DNA of 64,000 nucleotides, from the NCBI RefSeq assembly GCF_036174265.1, contig NZ_CP108055.1, positions 3,038,001 through 3,102,000 on the forward strand, written 5' to 3'. The stretch comes from Streptomyces sp. NBC_00285. GTDB lineage: Bacteria > Actinomycetota > Actinomycetes > Streptomycetales > Streptomycetaceae. This document shows, piece after piece, positions 44,784 to 53,022 of the stretch (positions are counted from its first letter, which is position 1; each line of letters opens with the position of its first letter). Position numbers and translations under genes: made by a program. The notes under the pieces are model-generated. The model was not told where the DNA came from, made no database searches, and saw nothing but the letters and a program-made list of their open reading frames with translations.

Positions 44784-45809
44784 TTAAGGAACCCGCGCCT
44801 CCCCCTCCCCCAGCGTCAGCGCCAACGCCTTCGCCTCCTTCTCCGGATCGAGCCCGACCACCGGCCGGTCAGCTCGCTGCGGGGCCACCCCACCGAGCTC
44901 CTGGAGCCAGCGCCAGGTGTCGCTCACGGTCTCGGTGACCGGGCGGCACCGCAGGCCCGCCGCACCGGCCCGGGAGGTGTCCCCCGCGTGGAGGGTGTCG
45001 TGGAGGTCCGTGTCCGGCGGAACCCAGATCGGGAGTTCGGTCCAGGGGTCGATGCCCTCGCCGAGGACGATGTCCGGGGTGGTCCAGCGGAGTTCGGCGG
45101 TGGAGCCGGTCACGGCCACGCATGCGTCGAGGAGTTCACCCATGGTCGTGTGGCCCGGCGGGCTGACCAGGTTGTACGGCCCGTTCAGACCGGCCACGGC
45201 GGCCCCCAGCACCCATTGCGCCAGGTCGCGGACGTCGACGTACTGGAGCGGGAGGTCCCGGGGGCCGGGGGCGAGGACCGGGCCGCCGCGGGCGATACGG
45301 CCGAGCCACCATGGCAGGCGGCCGATGTTCTCGTACGGGCCGAGGATCAGGCCGGCCCGTGCGAGCAGGGAGCGCTCCGCGCCGAAGGTGTCGAGGACAG
45401 CCAGTTCGCCGCCCCGTTTGTCCCGCGCGTAGTCGGTTTCGTCCGCGTCGGGCTCGGCGCCCTCGACCAGGGGCGCGTCCTCGGCGAACCCGGGGGGCTG
45501 CGGCCAGGCGTACACCGAGCGGCTCGACACGTACGCGTACCGGTCGGCGCGGTCCCGCAGCAGCCGCGCCGTGTCCCGGACCGCGCGGGGCGCCGCCGAC
45601 CAGGTGTCGACGACCAGGTCCCAGGTGCCGCCTCCGGAGAGGGCGGTGAGTCCGTCGGGCTCGGTGCGGTCGCCGTGCAGCGACCGCACCCCGGCCACGG
45701 GTGCGTGCCGTCCCCGGTGGAAGACGGTCACGTCCCAGCCGTGCTCCAGGGCCGTCTCGGCGACGGCCCGGCCGACGAACTCGGTGCCACCCAGCAGGAG
45801 AAGTCTCAT
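44784..45809 (-). CDS. NAD-dependent epimerase/dehydratase family protein
   Basis: The 341-residue protein starts with a Rossmann motif (MRLLLLGGTEFVGRAVAETAL) and follows extended short-chain dehydrogenase order: LVVDTWSAAPRAVRDTARLL, YAYVSSRSVYAWPQ, then DYARDKRGGELAV with the Y-x3-K pair, and RAGLILGPYENIGRLPWW. The last third (GHTTMGELLDACVAVTGS) is typical of reductase-like members. The substrate is unknown. CACAGT lies 7 nt before the ATG, so the mRNA may be leaderless. Confidence 0.85.
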   Translation of the reverse strand: MRLLLLGGTEFVGRAVAETALEHGWDVTVFHRGRHAPVAGVRSLHGDRTEPDGLTALSGGGTWDLVVDTWSAAPRAVRDTARLLRDRADRYAYVSSRSVYAWPQPPGFAEDAPLVEGAEPDADETDYARDKRGGELAVLDTFGAERSLLARAGLILGPYENIGRLPWWLGRIARGGPVLAPGPRDLPLQYVDVRDLAQWVLGAAVAGLNGPYNLVSPPGHTTMGELLDACVAVTGSTAELRWTTPDIVLGEGIDPWTELPIWVPPDTDLHDTLHAGDTSRAGAAGLRCRPVTETVSDTWRWLQELGGVAPQRADRPVVGLDPEKEAKALALTLGEGEARVP

Positions 45810-45870
45810 ACCGGTGACTGTGCCCCGTGGGGCCGCGGAACGGAACGGGAATCTGCCGTCGGCAGACGGG

Positions 45871-46446
45871 TCAGCCGCCGGTCGGCGGGGTGTACTTGTA
45901 GCCGACCCGGCGCACGGTCTGGATCGCGCCCCGGAAGTCCGCGCCCAGCTTGCGGCGCAGCCGGGCGATGTGGACGTCGACGGTCCGGCCGTCACCGACG
46001 TGGCCGTACCCCCAGACCGTGGTGACCAGCTGGTCGCGGGTGTGCACCCGGTGCGGGTGCTGGACCAGGTGGGCGAGGAGCTCGAACTCCAGGTAGGTGA
46101 GGTCGAGTTCGGTGCCGTTCACCGCGGCGGTGCGCTGCACGGTGTCGATGCGGACGAGCGGGGCCAGGGTGTCCTCGCCCCGCGGTGCCGGCAGCGGCTG
46201 CGGCGGTTCGGGGAGGAAGGCGGGGCGCTGGTCGGCCGGGACGAGTACCAGGTAGCCGATCATCGGGGGCCGGCCCGGCAGTGCGGGCAGGGTGTGCTGG
46301 GGGGCGGGCAGCCAGGTGGCGCCCGGTGGGAGGAAGTCCGCGACGTTCAGGACGTCGTCCGGGCCGACGGCCCGGAGCCGGTGCCGTGCGCCGCTCTCGG
46401 ACGGGGCGGTGAGGGGGGCGGTGGAGAGAGAACGAGTGTTCGCCAT
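45871..46446 (-). CDS. Orphan OmpR/PhoB-type winged-helix regulator without receiver domain
   Basis: The 191-residue protein has a C-terminal PhoB-type DNA-binding domain (residues about 98-190): ELDLTYLEFELLAHLVQHPHRVHTRDQLVTTVWGYG, then VDVHIARLRRKL and IQTVRRVGYKY. The N-terminal 95 residues are proline-rich and lack the Asp-Asp-Lys pattern of a receiver, so it is not phosphorelay-controlled in the usual way. No histidine kinase is adjacent. It sits between an epimerase and the 40-codon ORF that precedes glnII. A link to nitrogen control is only suggested by position. Confidence 0.85.
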   Translation of the reverse strand: MANTRSLSTAPLTAPSESGARHRLRAVGPDDVLNVADFLPPGATWLPAPQHTLPALPGRPPMIGYLVLVPADQRPAFLPEPPQPLPAPRGEDTLAPLVRIDTVQRTAAVNGTELDLTYLEFELLAHLVQHPHRVHTRDQLVTTVWGYGHVGDGRTVDVHIARLRRKLGADFRGAIQTVRRVGYKYTPPTGG

Positions 46447-46527
46447 GAGAGGTCAGCTCTTTCGCGCGAGAAGGTCGTCAGGAGACGTACGTCGACTGCG
46501 CGCTGGCCGAAGGCCGGGTGTACGGCG

Positions 46528-46650
46528 TTAGAGGGCCGGCGCGTTCATCGCGCGGCAACACACCCGGTCGAAGTCGTGGTGCTGACGGGAGGGCCAGAAG
46601 GGCTCGAGGTCATGGCGACCCGTCGCGGTGTACTTCTGGAAGCTGGCCAT
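46528..46650 (-). CDS. Small ORF (40 aa), possible leader peptide
   Basis: ATG 46650 to TAA 46528 encodes 40 residues with strong third-position GC. The end reads SRQHHDFDRVCCRAMNAPAL, which recalls the R-x-H-x-D-x-x-R-V pattern followed by cysteines of the short leader peptides seen in actinobacteria. It is 81 bp upstream of the OmpR-type regulator on the same strand. The Shine-Dalgarno is weak (TGAG). It could be a real small protein, or regulatory translation of a leader. The upstream continuation of the frame to 47004 overlaps glnII and is not coding. Confidence 0.5.
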   Translation of the reverse strand: MASFQKYTATGRHDLEPFWPSRQHHDFDRVCCRAMNAPAL

Positions 46651-46765
46651 GAGCTCATTGAAGCAGACACCGGCCCGCAGCAGGAGTCTCCTCTCACTGC
46701 CTGGACACTTCCTTGGCGTGAAATCGGCGTGATACGGCTCACCCCACCAGGCATTCGGAAATGCG

Positions 46766-46799
46766 GAGGGGCGCCCACCGCAACCGGTGGGCGCCCCTC
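46766..46799 (-). terminator. Terminator of glnII
   Basis: GAGGGGCGCCCACCG (46766-46780) pairs with CGGTGGGCGCCCCTC (46785-46799) around CAAC, ending 19 bases past the glnII stop. It also precedes the 40-codon ORF on the same strand, separating the two units. Confidence 0.92.
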
Positions 46800-46817
46800 G
46801 TGAAGCAGCGGCGGGGA

Positions 46818-47846
46818 TCAGACCTGGCCGGCCTTCTCCAGCGCGGAGCAGCAGGTGTCGACGATCAGACGCGTCACCAGGTACGGGTCGACGTTGGCGT
46901 TGGGGCGGCGGTCCTCGATGTAGCCCTTGCCGTCCTTCTCGACCTGCCACGGGATACGCACCGAGGCGCCACGGTTGGAGACGCCGTAGGAGTACTCGTT
47001 CCACGGGGCGGTCTCGTGCAGACCCGTCAGACGGTCGTCGATGCCGGCGCCGTAGTGCTTGACGTGGTCGAGCGGCTTGGAGCCCTCACCGAGCGACTCG
47101 CACGCGGTGATGATGGCGTCGTAGCCCTCGCGCATCGCCCTGGTGGAGAAGTTGGTGTGCGCGCCGGCGCCGTTCCAGTCGCCCTTGACCGGCTTGGGGT
47201 CGAGGGTGGCGGAGACGCCGAAGTCCTCGGCGGTGCGGTAGAGCAGCCAGCGGGCCACCCACAGGTGGTCGGAGACCTCCAGCGGGGAGACCGGGCCGAC
47301 CTGGAACTCCCACTGGCCGGGCATGACCTCGGCGTTGATGCCGGAGATCGCGAGGCCGGCCTTCAGGCAGTTGTCCAGGTGCGCCTCGACGACGTCACGG
47401 CCGAAGATCTCGTCCGCGCCGACACCGCAGTAGTAGCCGCCCTGCGGGGCCGGGAAGCCGCCCTTGGGGAAGCCGAGCGGGTAGCCGTCCTGGAAGAACG
47501 TGTACTCCTGCTCGATGCCGAAGATCGGCTCCTGGGAGGCGAACTTGGCCTCGACCTCGGTCAGCGCGGCACGGGTGTTGGACTCGTGCGGCGTCATGTC
47601 GATGTTGAGGACCTCGCACAGGACGAGGATGTCGTCGCCGCCGCGGATCGGGTCGGGACAGGTGAAGACCGGCTTGAGGACACGGTCCGAGGAGTGCCCC
47701 TCGGCCTGGTTCGTGGAGGACCCGTCGAAGCCCCAGATCCCCAGCTCAGCACCCTTGGCGTCGTCGGCCAGGATCTTGGTCTTCGAACGCAGCTTGGCCG
47801 TCGGCTCGGTGCCGTCGATCCAGATGTACTCAGCCTTGAAGCTCAC
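46818..47846 (-). CDS. glnII: Glutamine synthetase type II
   Basis: Eukaryote-type glutamine synthetase, second enzyme beside GlnA. Family stretches are ELGIWGFDGSSTNQAEGHSSDRVLKPV, EQEYTFFQDGYPLGFP, GINAEVMPGQWEFQVG and HLDNCLKAGLAISG. GTG 47846 gives VSFKAEYIWIDGTEPT. It has no Tyr397-like adenylylation site. The product is 342 residues, normal for GlnII. A GlnR-type site lies about 105-142 bp upstream and a strong terminator directly downstream, so it is a single-gene unit. Confidence 0.97.
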   Translation of the reverse strand: MSFKAEYIWIDGTEPTAKLRSKTKILADDAKGAELGIWGFDGSSTNQAEGHSSDRVLKPVFTCPDPIRGGDDILVLCEVLNIDMTPHESNTRAALTEVEAKFASQEPIFGIEQEYTFFQDGYPLGFPKGGFPAPQGGYYCGVGADEIFGRDVVEAHLDNCLKAGLAISGINAEVMPGQWEFQVGPVSPLEVSDHLWVARWLLYRTAEDFGVSATLDPKPVKGDWNGAGAHTNFSTRAMREGYDAIITACESLGEGSKPLDHVKHYGAGIDDRLTGLHETAPWNEYSYGVSNRGASVRIPWQVEKDGKGYIEDRRPNANVDPYLVTRLIVDTCCSALEKAGQV

Positions 47847-47950
47847 GGGGCCACATCCTTCGGGGGTATGTCTGGGCGCACTTGCGGGTGCAGCGGCGCT
47901 GCGGCACTGAATCGCCGCCTCTCGTACGCCCGCGAGCCTGTCAACAGGCG

Positions 47951-47988
47951 ATTTCCCGGTCATTGCTCGAATGTGAACCCCGTGTTAC
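47951..47988 (-). promoter_or_regulatory. GlnR-type operator upstream of glnII
   Basis: Read on the minus strand the boxes are GTAAC (47984-47988), TTCAC (47973-47977), GCAAT (47962-47966) and GAAAT (47951-47955), all separated by exactly 6 nt. The first box matches the GlnR consensus, the second and third are weaker, and the fourth differs at its last base. The 320 bases between glnII and the kinase gene hold no other feature. Confidence 0.82.
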
Positions 47989-48166
47989 CTGGTGGTGCTG
48001 TGGCGCGATTCACCGTGTGAGCATCGGCGGCGGCCGGGAAAGTCGATACGGAGACACAGCGCCGGCGGCCGGTGCGCCTCGTATGCAAAGGGTGTACCTG
48101 GCACCACCTCCGGATCGGGCGGCCAGGCCCAGTGACCGCCGTCTCCCGCTCGACCAGACTGGCCGC

Positions 48167-49432
48167 ATGACCATCGAGACGCGGAACGCCGGCAGGGGTA
48201 CGAGGGCGCGGGGCATGGGACTCGCGGCCGTGCGGGGGCTGGCGCTGGCGCTGGTGTCGCTGCCGGGGGCGGTGCTCGGTTTCACGCTCAGCGTGGTGTC
48301 CATCGTGCTCGTGCCGGTCGGGATCGGGGTGTTCACGACCCCCTGGGTGCTGAGGGGCGTGCGGGCCTTCGCGGACTGGCGGCGGGTCCTCGCCGCCGAG
48401 TGGGGTGGGGTGCGGATCCCGTCCGCGTACCGGCCGGTGCCCGAGGGCGCCAACCCCTGGAGGAGGACGTACGCGCTGCTCCAGGATCCGGCGACCTGGC
48501 GGGACCTGCGGTGGCTGCAGGTGGACATGACGGCGGGCTTCGTGACGGCACTGCTGCCCGCGGCGCTGCTCTTCTACCCGCTGGAGGGTTTCGCGGTCGC
48601 GGCCGGGCTGTGGCGGCCGCTGTCGGAGACGGGCGGCTGGTGGTACGGCTTCGTGCGCGTCGACGACCAGTCCTCCGCGCTGACCGCCGGCGCCCTGGCC
48701 GTCGTCCTCCTCGTCCTCGCCCACTTCTTCACCGCCCGCCTGCTGCACGTCCACTTCGCGCTCACCCGGGCCGTCCTCGCCCCGAGCCAGGCCGAACTGG
48801 CCGAGCGGGTGAAGGTGTTGACCGAGACCCGGCGGGACGCCGTGGACACCTCCGCGGCCGAACTGCGCCGCATCGAACGGGATCTGCACGACGGGGCACA
48901 GGCCCGGCTGGTCGCCATGGGCATGGACCTCGGCACCATCGAGATGCTCCTCGACAAGGACCCCGCGCAGGCCAAGCGGCTGCTCGCGCAGGCCCGTCAG
49001 TCCTCCGTGGACGCGCTCACCGAACTGCGCGACCTGGTGCGCGGCATCCACCCGCCGGTGCTGGCCGAGCGCGGACTGGGCGACGCCGTACGGGCGTTGG
49101 CACTCCGGCTTCCGGTGGCCACCGAGGTGACGGTGGAGCTCGACGGCCGGACCGAAGCGCCCGTGGAGTCGGCCGCCTACTTCGCCGTCAGCGAGGTCCT
49201 CACCAACGCCGTCAAGCACTCCGGCGCGGACCGGATCTGGGTCGACCTGCATCACACAGAGGGAATGCTGCGGATCTCCGTCACCGACAACGGCCGGGGC
49301 GGCGCGCTGATCGCGGCCGGTTCGGGGCTGGCCGGGGTGGAGCGCCGACTGGGTACATTCGACGGCGTCCTGGCCGTCAGCTCACCCGCGGGCGGTCCCA
49401 CCATGGTCACCCTGGAGATCCCTTGCGCGTAG
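48167..49432 (+). CDS. Sensor histidine kinase (HisKA_3, NarL-type partner)
   Basis: The 421-residue kinase starts with a putative sensor domain containing about four hydrophobic segments (LALALVSLPGAVLGFTLSVVSIVLVPVGIGVF in outline). The dimerisation segment RRIERDLHDGAQARLVAMG carries His241. The ATPase domain shows SEVLTNAVKHSGADRI and VTDNGRGGALIAAGSGLAGVERRLG. The response regulator gene overlaps its 3' end. ATG 48167 is preceded by CAGACT at 6 nt, so it may be leaderless. The signal is unknown. Confidence 0.92.
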   Translation: MTIETRNAGRGTRARGMGLAAVRGLALALVSLPGAVLGFTLSVVSIVLVPVGIGVFTTPWVLRGVRAFADWRRVLAAEWGGVRIPSAYRPVPEGANPWRRTYALLQDPATWRDLRWLQVDMTAGFVTALLPAALLFYPLEGFAVAAGLWRPLSETGGWWYGFVRVDDQSSALTAGALAVVLLVLAHFFTARLLHVHFALTRAVLAPSQAELAERVKVLTETRRDAVDTSAAELRRIERDLHDGAQARLVAMGMDLGTIEMLLDKDPAQAKRLLAQARQSSVDALTELRDLVRGIHPPVLAERGLGDAVRALALRLPVATEVTVELDGRTEAPVESAAYFAVSEVLTNAVKHSGADRIWVDLHHTEGMLRISVTDNGRGGALIAAGSGLAGVERRLGTFDGVLAVSSPAGGPTMVTLEIPCA

Positions 49433-50076
49433 TCCTGGCCGAAGACCTCTTCCTGCTGCGCGACGGGCTCGTCCGGCTCCTGGAGGCCCACGGCTTCGAG
49501 ATCGCCGCGGCCGTCGAGAGCGGGCCCGAGCTGGCCCGCGCGCTGGCCGAGCTGGAGCCGGACGTCGCCGTGGTCGACGTACGGCTGCCGCCGACGCACA
49601 CCGACGAGGGGCTCCAGTGCGCGCTGACCGCCCGCCGGGACAGGCCCGGGCTGCCGGTGCTGGTGCTCTCGCAGCACGTGGAGCAGTTGTACGCGCGCGA
49701 GTTGCTCGCCGACGGCACCGGTGGGGTGGGGTACCTGCTCAAGGACCGGGTCTTCGACGCGGAGCAGTTCGTGGAGGCGGTACGGCGGGTGGCGGCGGGC
49801 GGTACGGCGATGGACCCGCAGGTGATCCAGCAGTTGCTGGCCCGCCGGACGGCCGGGGACCAGCCGCTCAGCCGGATCACGCCCCGAGAGCGGGAGGTAC
49901 TGGAACTCATGGCGCAGGGGCGGACCAACGCGGCGATCGCCGGCAAGCTCGTCGTCACGGAACGGGCGATCGCCAAGCACACCGCCAACATCTTCGCCAA
50001 ACTGGGTCTTGAGGTGTCGGACGATGACAATCGCCGCGTTCTGGCGGTGCTCGCGTTTCTCGACCGGGATCGGTGA
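49423..50076 (+). CDS. NarL/LuxR-type response regulator
   Basis: Receiver domain with the acidic pocket in LAEDLF, phosphoacceptor Asp52 (VAVVDVRLPP) and Lys in YLLKDRV, then a LuxR-type helix-turn-helix (ITPREREVLELMAQGRTNAAIAGKLVVTERAIAKH). The start is TTG 49423, overlapping the kinase stop by 10 bp with GGAG 6 nt upstream, so the two are translationally coupled. The product is 217 residues. It is the cognate partner of the kinase. Confidence 0.92.
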   Translation: MRVVLAEDLFLLRDGLVRLLEAHGFEIAAAVESGPELARALAELEPDVAVVDVRLPPTHTDEGLQCALTARRDRPGLPVLVLSQHVEQLYARELLADGTGGVGYLLKDRVFDAEQFVEAVRRVAAGGTAMDPQVIQQLLARRTAGDQPLSRITPREREVLELMAQGRTNAAIAGKLVVTERAIAKHTANIFAKLGLEVSDDDNRRVLAVLAFLDRDR

Positions 50077-50258
50077 CCGGTTCCTCATTCTCTGTAACTC
50101 CTGCTGCTCACAGGACTGTTGCCACCCAGGAGCCCGGCAAACCTCTGATTTGTTTGTGTGGCGGCTGAACACCCTTGGGACCACGTGCGTAAGGGAGGGA
50201 GCCGCTTCACTCCTGTCGGGCGCCTCGATGGCCCGGAAAAGGAAGTCAGAGGAGTTCC

Positions 50259-51845
50259 ATGGGACGCAACACACGTAAACGCCGGTCGTCGATGGCCAGC
50301 AAGGCCATAGCCGCCTCGGCGGCCCTAGCGCTCGGTGGGGGCGGGCTGATCTGGGCGAACTTCTACGCCTCGGCGCATGAGTCCAACAACAGCAACAGCT
50401 GGTCCCAGAATCAGACCAAGGCCGCCGCCGCGCAGGTGGCGACCATCTCCTGCCCCGATGTCGGGCAGAAGCTGACGAATGTGCCACAGGCGGCCCGCAA
50501 CGGCGTGGCCACCGAGCTGGCGAATCTGGACAAGCAGATCACCGAGGCCTACGCCCGGCTCGCCTCGACGCGCCAGGCCCAGGCCGGCGACGCCGGCTTC
50601 GTCCAGAACGCCATCGTCGGCCCCCTGAAGGAGAAGCGGGCGGCCACGATCGACCGGATCCGCATCGACGTCCAGCGTGTCGGTGGCCAGTTCAACACCT
50701 CGCTCAGCCAGTTGGCGGCCTGCACCACGCAGAACGCGCAGACCAACGCCGGTAACGCGGGCGGTCAGCAGAACAACGGCGGCCAGCAGCAGAACGGTGG
50801 CCAGCAGGCCGGCGGCCAGCAGCAGGGCGGTCAGCAGAACAACGGTGGCCAGCAGCAGAACGGTGGCCAGCAGGCCGGCGGCCAGCAGCAGGGCAACGGC
50901 GGTCAGGGCGGCAACGGCCCGGTCGCGGCCGACTTCGTGGACATCACCAAGGTCCAGGCCAACGCCCAGCTCGGTGTGGGTGCGAACGGCCTCCCCGCGA
51001 ACGGCAACTCGGGCTCGCGAGGTTCCTTCACCACCAAGTGCGGCACCAACGCGAACAAGAACCACAACACGGACAACGTGATCGTGGCTCCCGGTGTCGC
51101 CAACGGTGCCCACCACCTGCACGACTACGTCGGCAACCAGAGCAACGACGCGTTCGCGAGCGACCAGGAGCTGGAGGCTGCTCAGACCAGCTGCCAGAAC
51201 CAGGGCGACAAGTCGTCGTACTTCTGGCCGGTGCTGCGTCTGCAGAACGGCACGCAGGACTTCGACCAGAACGCCGACGGCGGTGGCAAGGAAGGCAACG
51301 TCGGCAAGATCCTGCAGGCCTCCCAGGCGCAGATCAAGTTCGTCGGCAACAAGAAGGGCAACGTCGTCGCGATGCCGAACGCCCTTCGCATCATCACCGG
51401 TGACGCCAAGGCCTTCGTCAACGGCAACGCCAACGCCAACGTGAACTGGTCCTGCACCGGCTTCGAGAACAAGGTGCAGCTGCACGACAAGTACCCGATC
51501 TGCCCCCAGGGCAGCCAGGTGGTGCGCACGACCGACTTCCAGAGCTGCTGGGACGGTCAGAACGCCGACAGCGCCAACCACCGCACCCACGTGTCCTTCG
51601 TCCAGGCCGACGGCACCTGCGCCAACGGCTTCAAGGCGATCCCGCAGCTCCAGGTCCGGCTCGTCTACAACGTCCCGGCCCCGAAGCTGCAGAACGGCAC
51701 GGTCGTCAACCCGTACGCGGTGGACAGCTTCCCGGAGAACCTGCACAAGCCGGTGACCGACCACAACGACTTCATCAACTTCTTCTCCCAGAACACGATG
51801 AACCAGATGGTCAACTGCATCAACACCGGCAAGAAGTGCCAGTGA
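50259..51845 (+). CDS. DUF1996 secreted protein with Gln/Gly repeat linker
   Basis: The ATG follows GAGGAG. A signal peptide (residues 1-40, [25 protein letters not shown]) is followed by a helical region, a Gly/Gln/Asn linker (about 166-224) and a DUF1996 domain. That domain contains [36 protein letters not shown] and [21 protein letters not shown], with conserved cysteines and His. DUF1996 proteins are secreted and of unknown activity; some fungal members have been linked to wall material. The linker contains a 66-bp exact tandem duplication (see repeat entry). Confidence 0.9.
   Translation: MGRNTRKRRSSMASKAIAASAALALGGGGLIWANFYASAHESNNSNSWSQNQTKAAAAQVATISCPDVGQKLTNVPQAARNGVATELANLDKQITEAYARLASTRQAQAGDAGFVQNAIVGPLKEKRAATIDRIRIDVQRVGGQFNTSLSQLAACTTQNAQTNAGNAGGQQNNGGQQQNGGQQAGGQQQGGQQNNGGQQQNGGQQAGGQQQGNGGQGGNGPVAADFVDITKVQANAQLGVGANGLPANGNSGSRGSFTTKCGTNANKNHNTDNVIVAPGVANGAHHLHDYVGNQSNDAFASDQELEAAQTSCQNQGDKSSYFWPVLRLQNGTQDFDQNADGGGKEGNVGKILQASQAQIKFVGNKKGNVVAMPNALRIITGDAKAFVNGNANANVNWSCTGFENKVQLHDKYPICPQGSQVVRTTDFQSCWDGQNADSANHRTHVSFVQADGTCANGFKAIPQLQVRLVYNVPAPKLQNGTVVNPYAVDSFPENLHKPVTDHNDFINFFSQNTMNQMVNCINTGKKCQ
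50763..50894 (+). repeat. 66-bp tandem duplication in the DUF1996 linker
   Basis: The unit beginning GGTCAGCAGAACAACGG runs from 50763 to 50828 and again from 50829 to 50894 with one base change (GGCGGCC versus GGTGGCC). It encodes two 22-residue Gly/Gln units in frame, so the copy number can change without a frameshift. Confidence 0.9.
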
Positions 51846-51858
51846 TCCAGGGCTAGCC

Positions 51859-51903
51859 CATAAGGAAGCCGGCGGTGGGATTCCCACCGCCGGCTTCCTT
51901 ATG
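51859..51903. terminator. Terminator after the DUF1996 gene
   Basis: CATAAGGAAGCCGGCGGTGG (from 51859) has its exact inverse ending at 51903, giving a stem of about 20 bp with a short loop at GATTC. It lies between converging genes. Confidence 0.92.
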
Positions 51904-51926
51904 TCCGCGTCCGGACGGATCCGGTG

Positions 51927-52346
51927 CTATCCGGTGTGCGCCGAGTGGTCCGTGCCCTCCTCGATGTCCCCGCCGAGCGTGGCGCGCAGCGTCGTCACCG
52001 TCTTGGTGGTCTCGCCCACCGCCACCCACTTGCGGCCGACGAGGTAGTGACCGCCGTAGTCCTTGGCCCCGTTGATCCACTCGCGCTGGCCGCGGTCGGT
52101 GGCGAAGGTGGCGAGGATGAACTTGCCGGGGGACTTCGCCGCCTTCTTGCACACGGCCTGGCGCAGTTCGTCGGCGTCGATCTGGATGGTGGGCGTGCAC
52201 TTCACCTCGGCGGCCAGGTGCTCCAGGCTGCCGGTGGCCGCGGAGGGCACCGCTGCGACCTTCGCGTCACCGCCGGTTCCGCAGCCCGCCAGCGCCAGCA
52301 CGGCGGCCGCGCCGGTCAGCGCGAGTATCGGTCGGGTCAACCTCAT
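51927..52346 (-). CDS. Predicted lipoprotein (139 aa)
   Basis: The ATG follows GGAGG by 5 nt on the minus strand. The signal ends LALAGCGTGG, so the protein is lipidated at Cys21 and anchored outside the membrane. The mature part holds two more cysteines (EVKCTPTIQIDADELRQAVCKKAAK) that could pair, and ends with a His/Thr-rich tail (EEGTDHSAHTG). No domain is recognised. It is convergent with the DUF1996 gene. Confidence 0.85.
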   Translation of the reverse strand: MRLTRPILALTGAAAVLALAGCGTGGDAKVAAVPSAATGSLEHLAAEVKCTPTIQIDADELRQAVCKKAAKSPGKFILATFATDRGQREWINGAKDYGGHYLVGRKWVAVGETTKTVTTLRATLGGDIEEGTDHSAHTG

Positions 52347-52472
52347 CTGTTCCTCCGGTCACGGTCACGTCGACGGACCCCGGCGGGGGCCCGTCTCCTC
52401 CCATACGGCTGTGAGGCGCGGGACGCTCAAATCCGGGTGTCACCGAGGGTACGGCTGTGCGAAAGTGTGCCG

Positions 52473-52973
52473 GTGAACGAGGACTGGGAAAAGCGAGTGA
52501 CCGCCGCGTGGGACACCTTCGACGACTTCCCGGAGGAGCGGGCGGCCGATTTCCGGGCCGTGATCGACGCGCTCGTGGCCGAGCTGCCGGACGGCAGTCC
52601 GGACGGCCCCTTCGAGCGGGCCTGCGCCTGGGACTCGACGGGGCACTCGGACAGTGCGGCCCCGCTGTACCGGGAGGCGCTCGCGAAGGGTCTGAGGGGT
52701 TACAAGGGGCGACGGGCCAAGATCCAACTGTCGAGTTCCCTGCGGAACATCGGGCAGGCGCAGGAGGGCGTCAAGCTGCTCACGCCCGAACTGGACGGGC
52801 CGTCCGACGAGTTGGACGACGCCGTACGGGCCACTCTCGCCCTGTGTCTGTCCAGCCTCGGCCGCGATCGCGAGGGGCTGTCGCTGGTCCTCGGCGCGCT
52901 CGCACCCCATCTGCCGCGTTACCAGCGGTCGATGGCGAACTACGCGCGCGCCTTGGTCGACCCCGAGGGCTGA
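52473..52973 (+). CDS. TPR_5-type tetratricopeptide protein (166 aa)
   Basis: The product begins VNEDWEKRVTAAWDTFDDFPEERAADFRAVIDALV and has a tetratricopeptide-like arrangement (ACAWDSTGHSDSAAPLYREALAKGLRGYKGRRAKIQLSSSLRNIGQAQEGVKLL in outline). This matches small TPR_5 proteins of actinobacteria and other bacteria; they are soluble and of unknown role. GTG 52473 follows GAAAGT by 6 nt, a leaderless pattern; an in-frame GTG at 52467 is also possible. Confidence 0.82.
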   Translation: MNEDWEKRVTAAWDTFDDFPEERAADFRAVIDALVAELPDGSPDGPFERACAWDSTGHSDSAAPLYREALAKGLRGYKGRRAKIQLSSSLRNIGQAQEGVKLLTPELDGPSDELDDAVRATLALCLSSLGRDREGLSLVLGALAPHLPRYQRSMANYARALVDPEG

Positions 52974-53022
52974 TCCACCCGGGTGGCGGTGACCATCCGA
53001 CGATTCGCTCGTTCTGCTGAAC

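Noticed and set aside
46651..47004. Extension of the 40-codon ORF to 158 residues
   Set aside because: The extra part lies across the glnII terminator and the 3' end of glnII on the same strand in another frame, so it would overlap a real gene.
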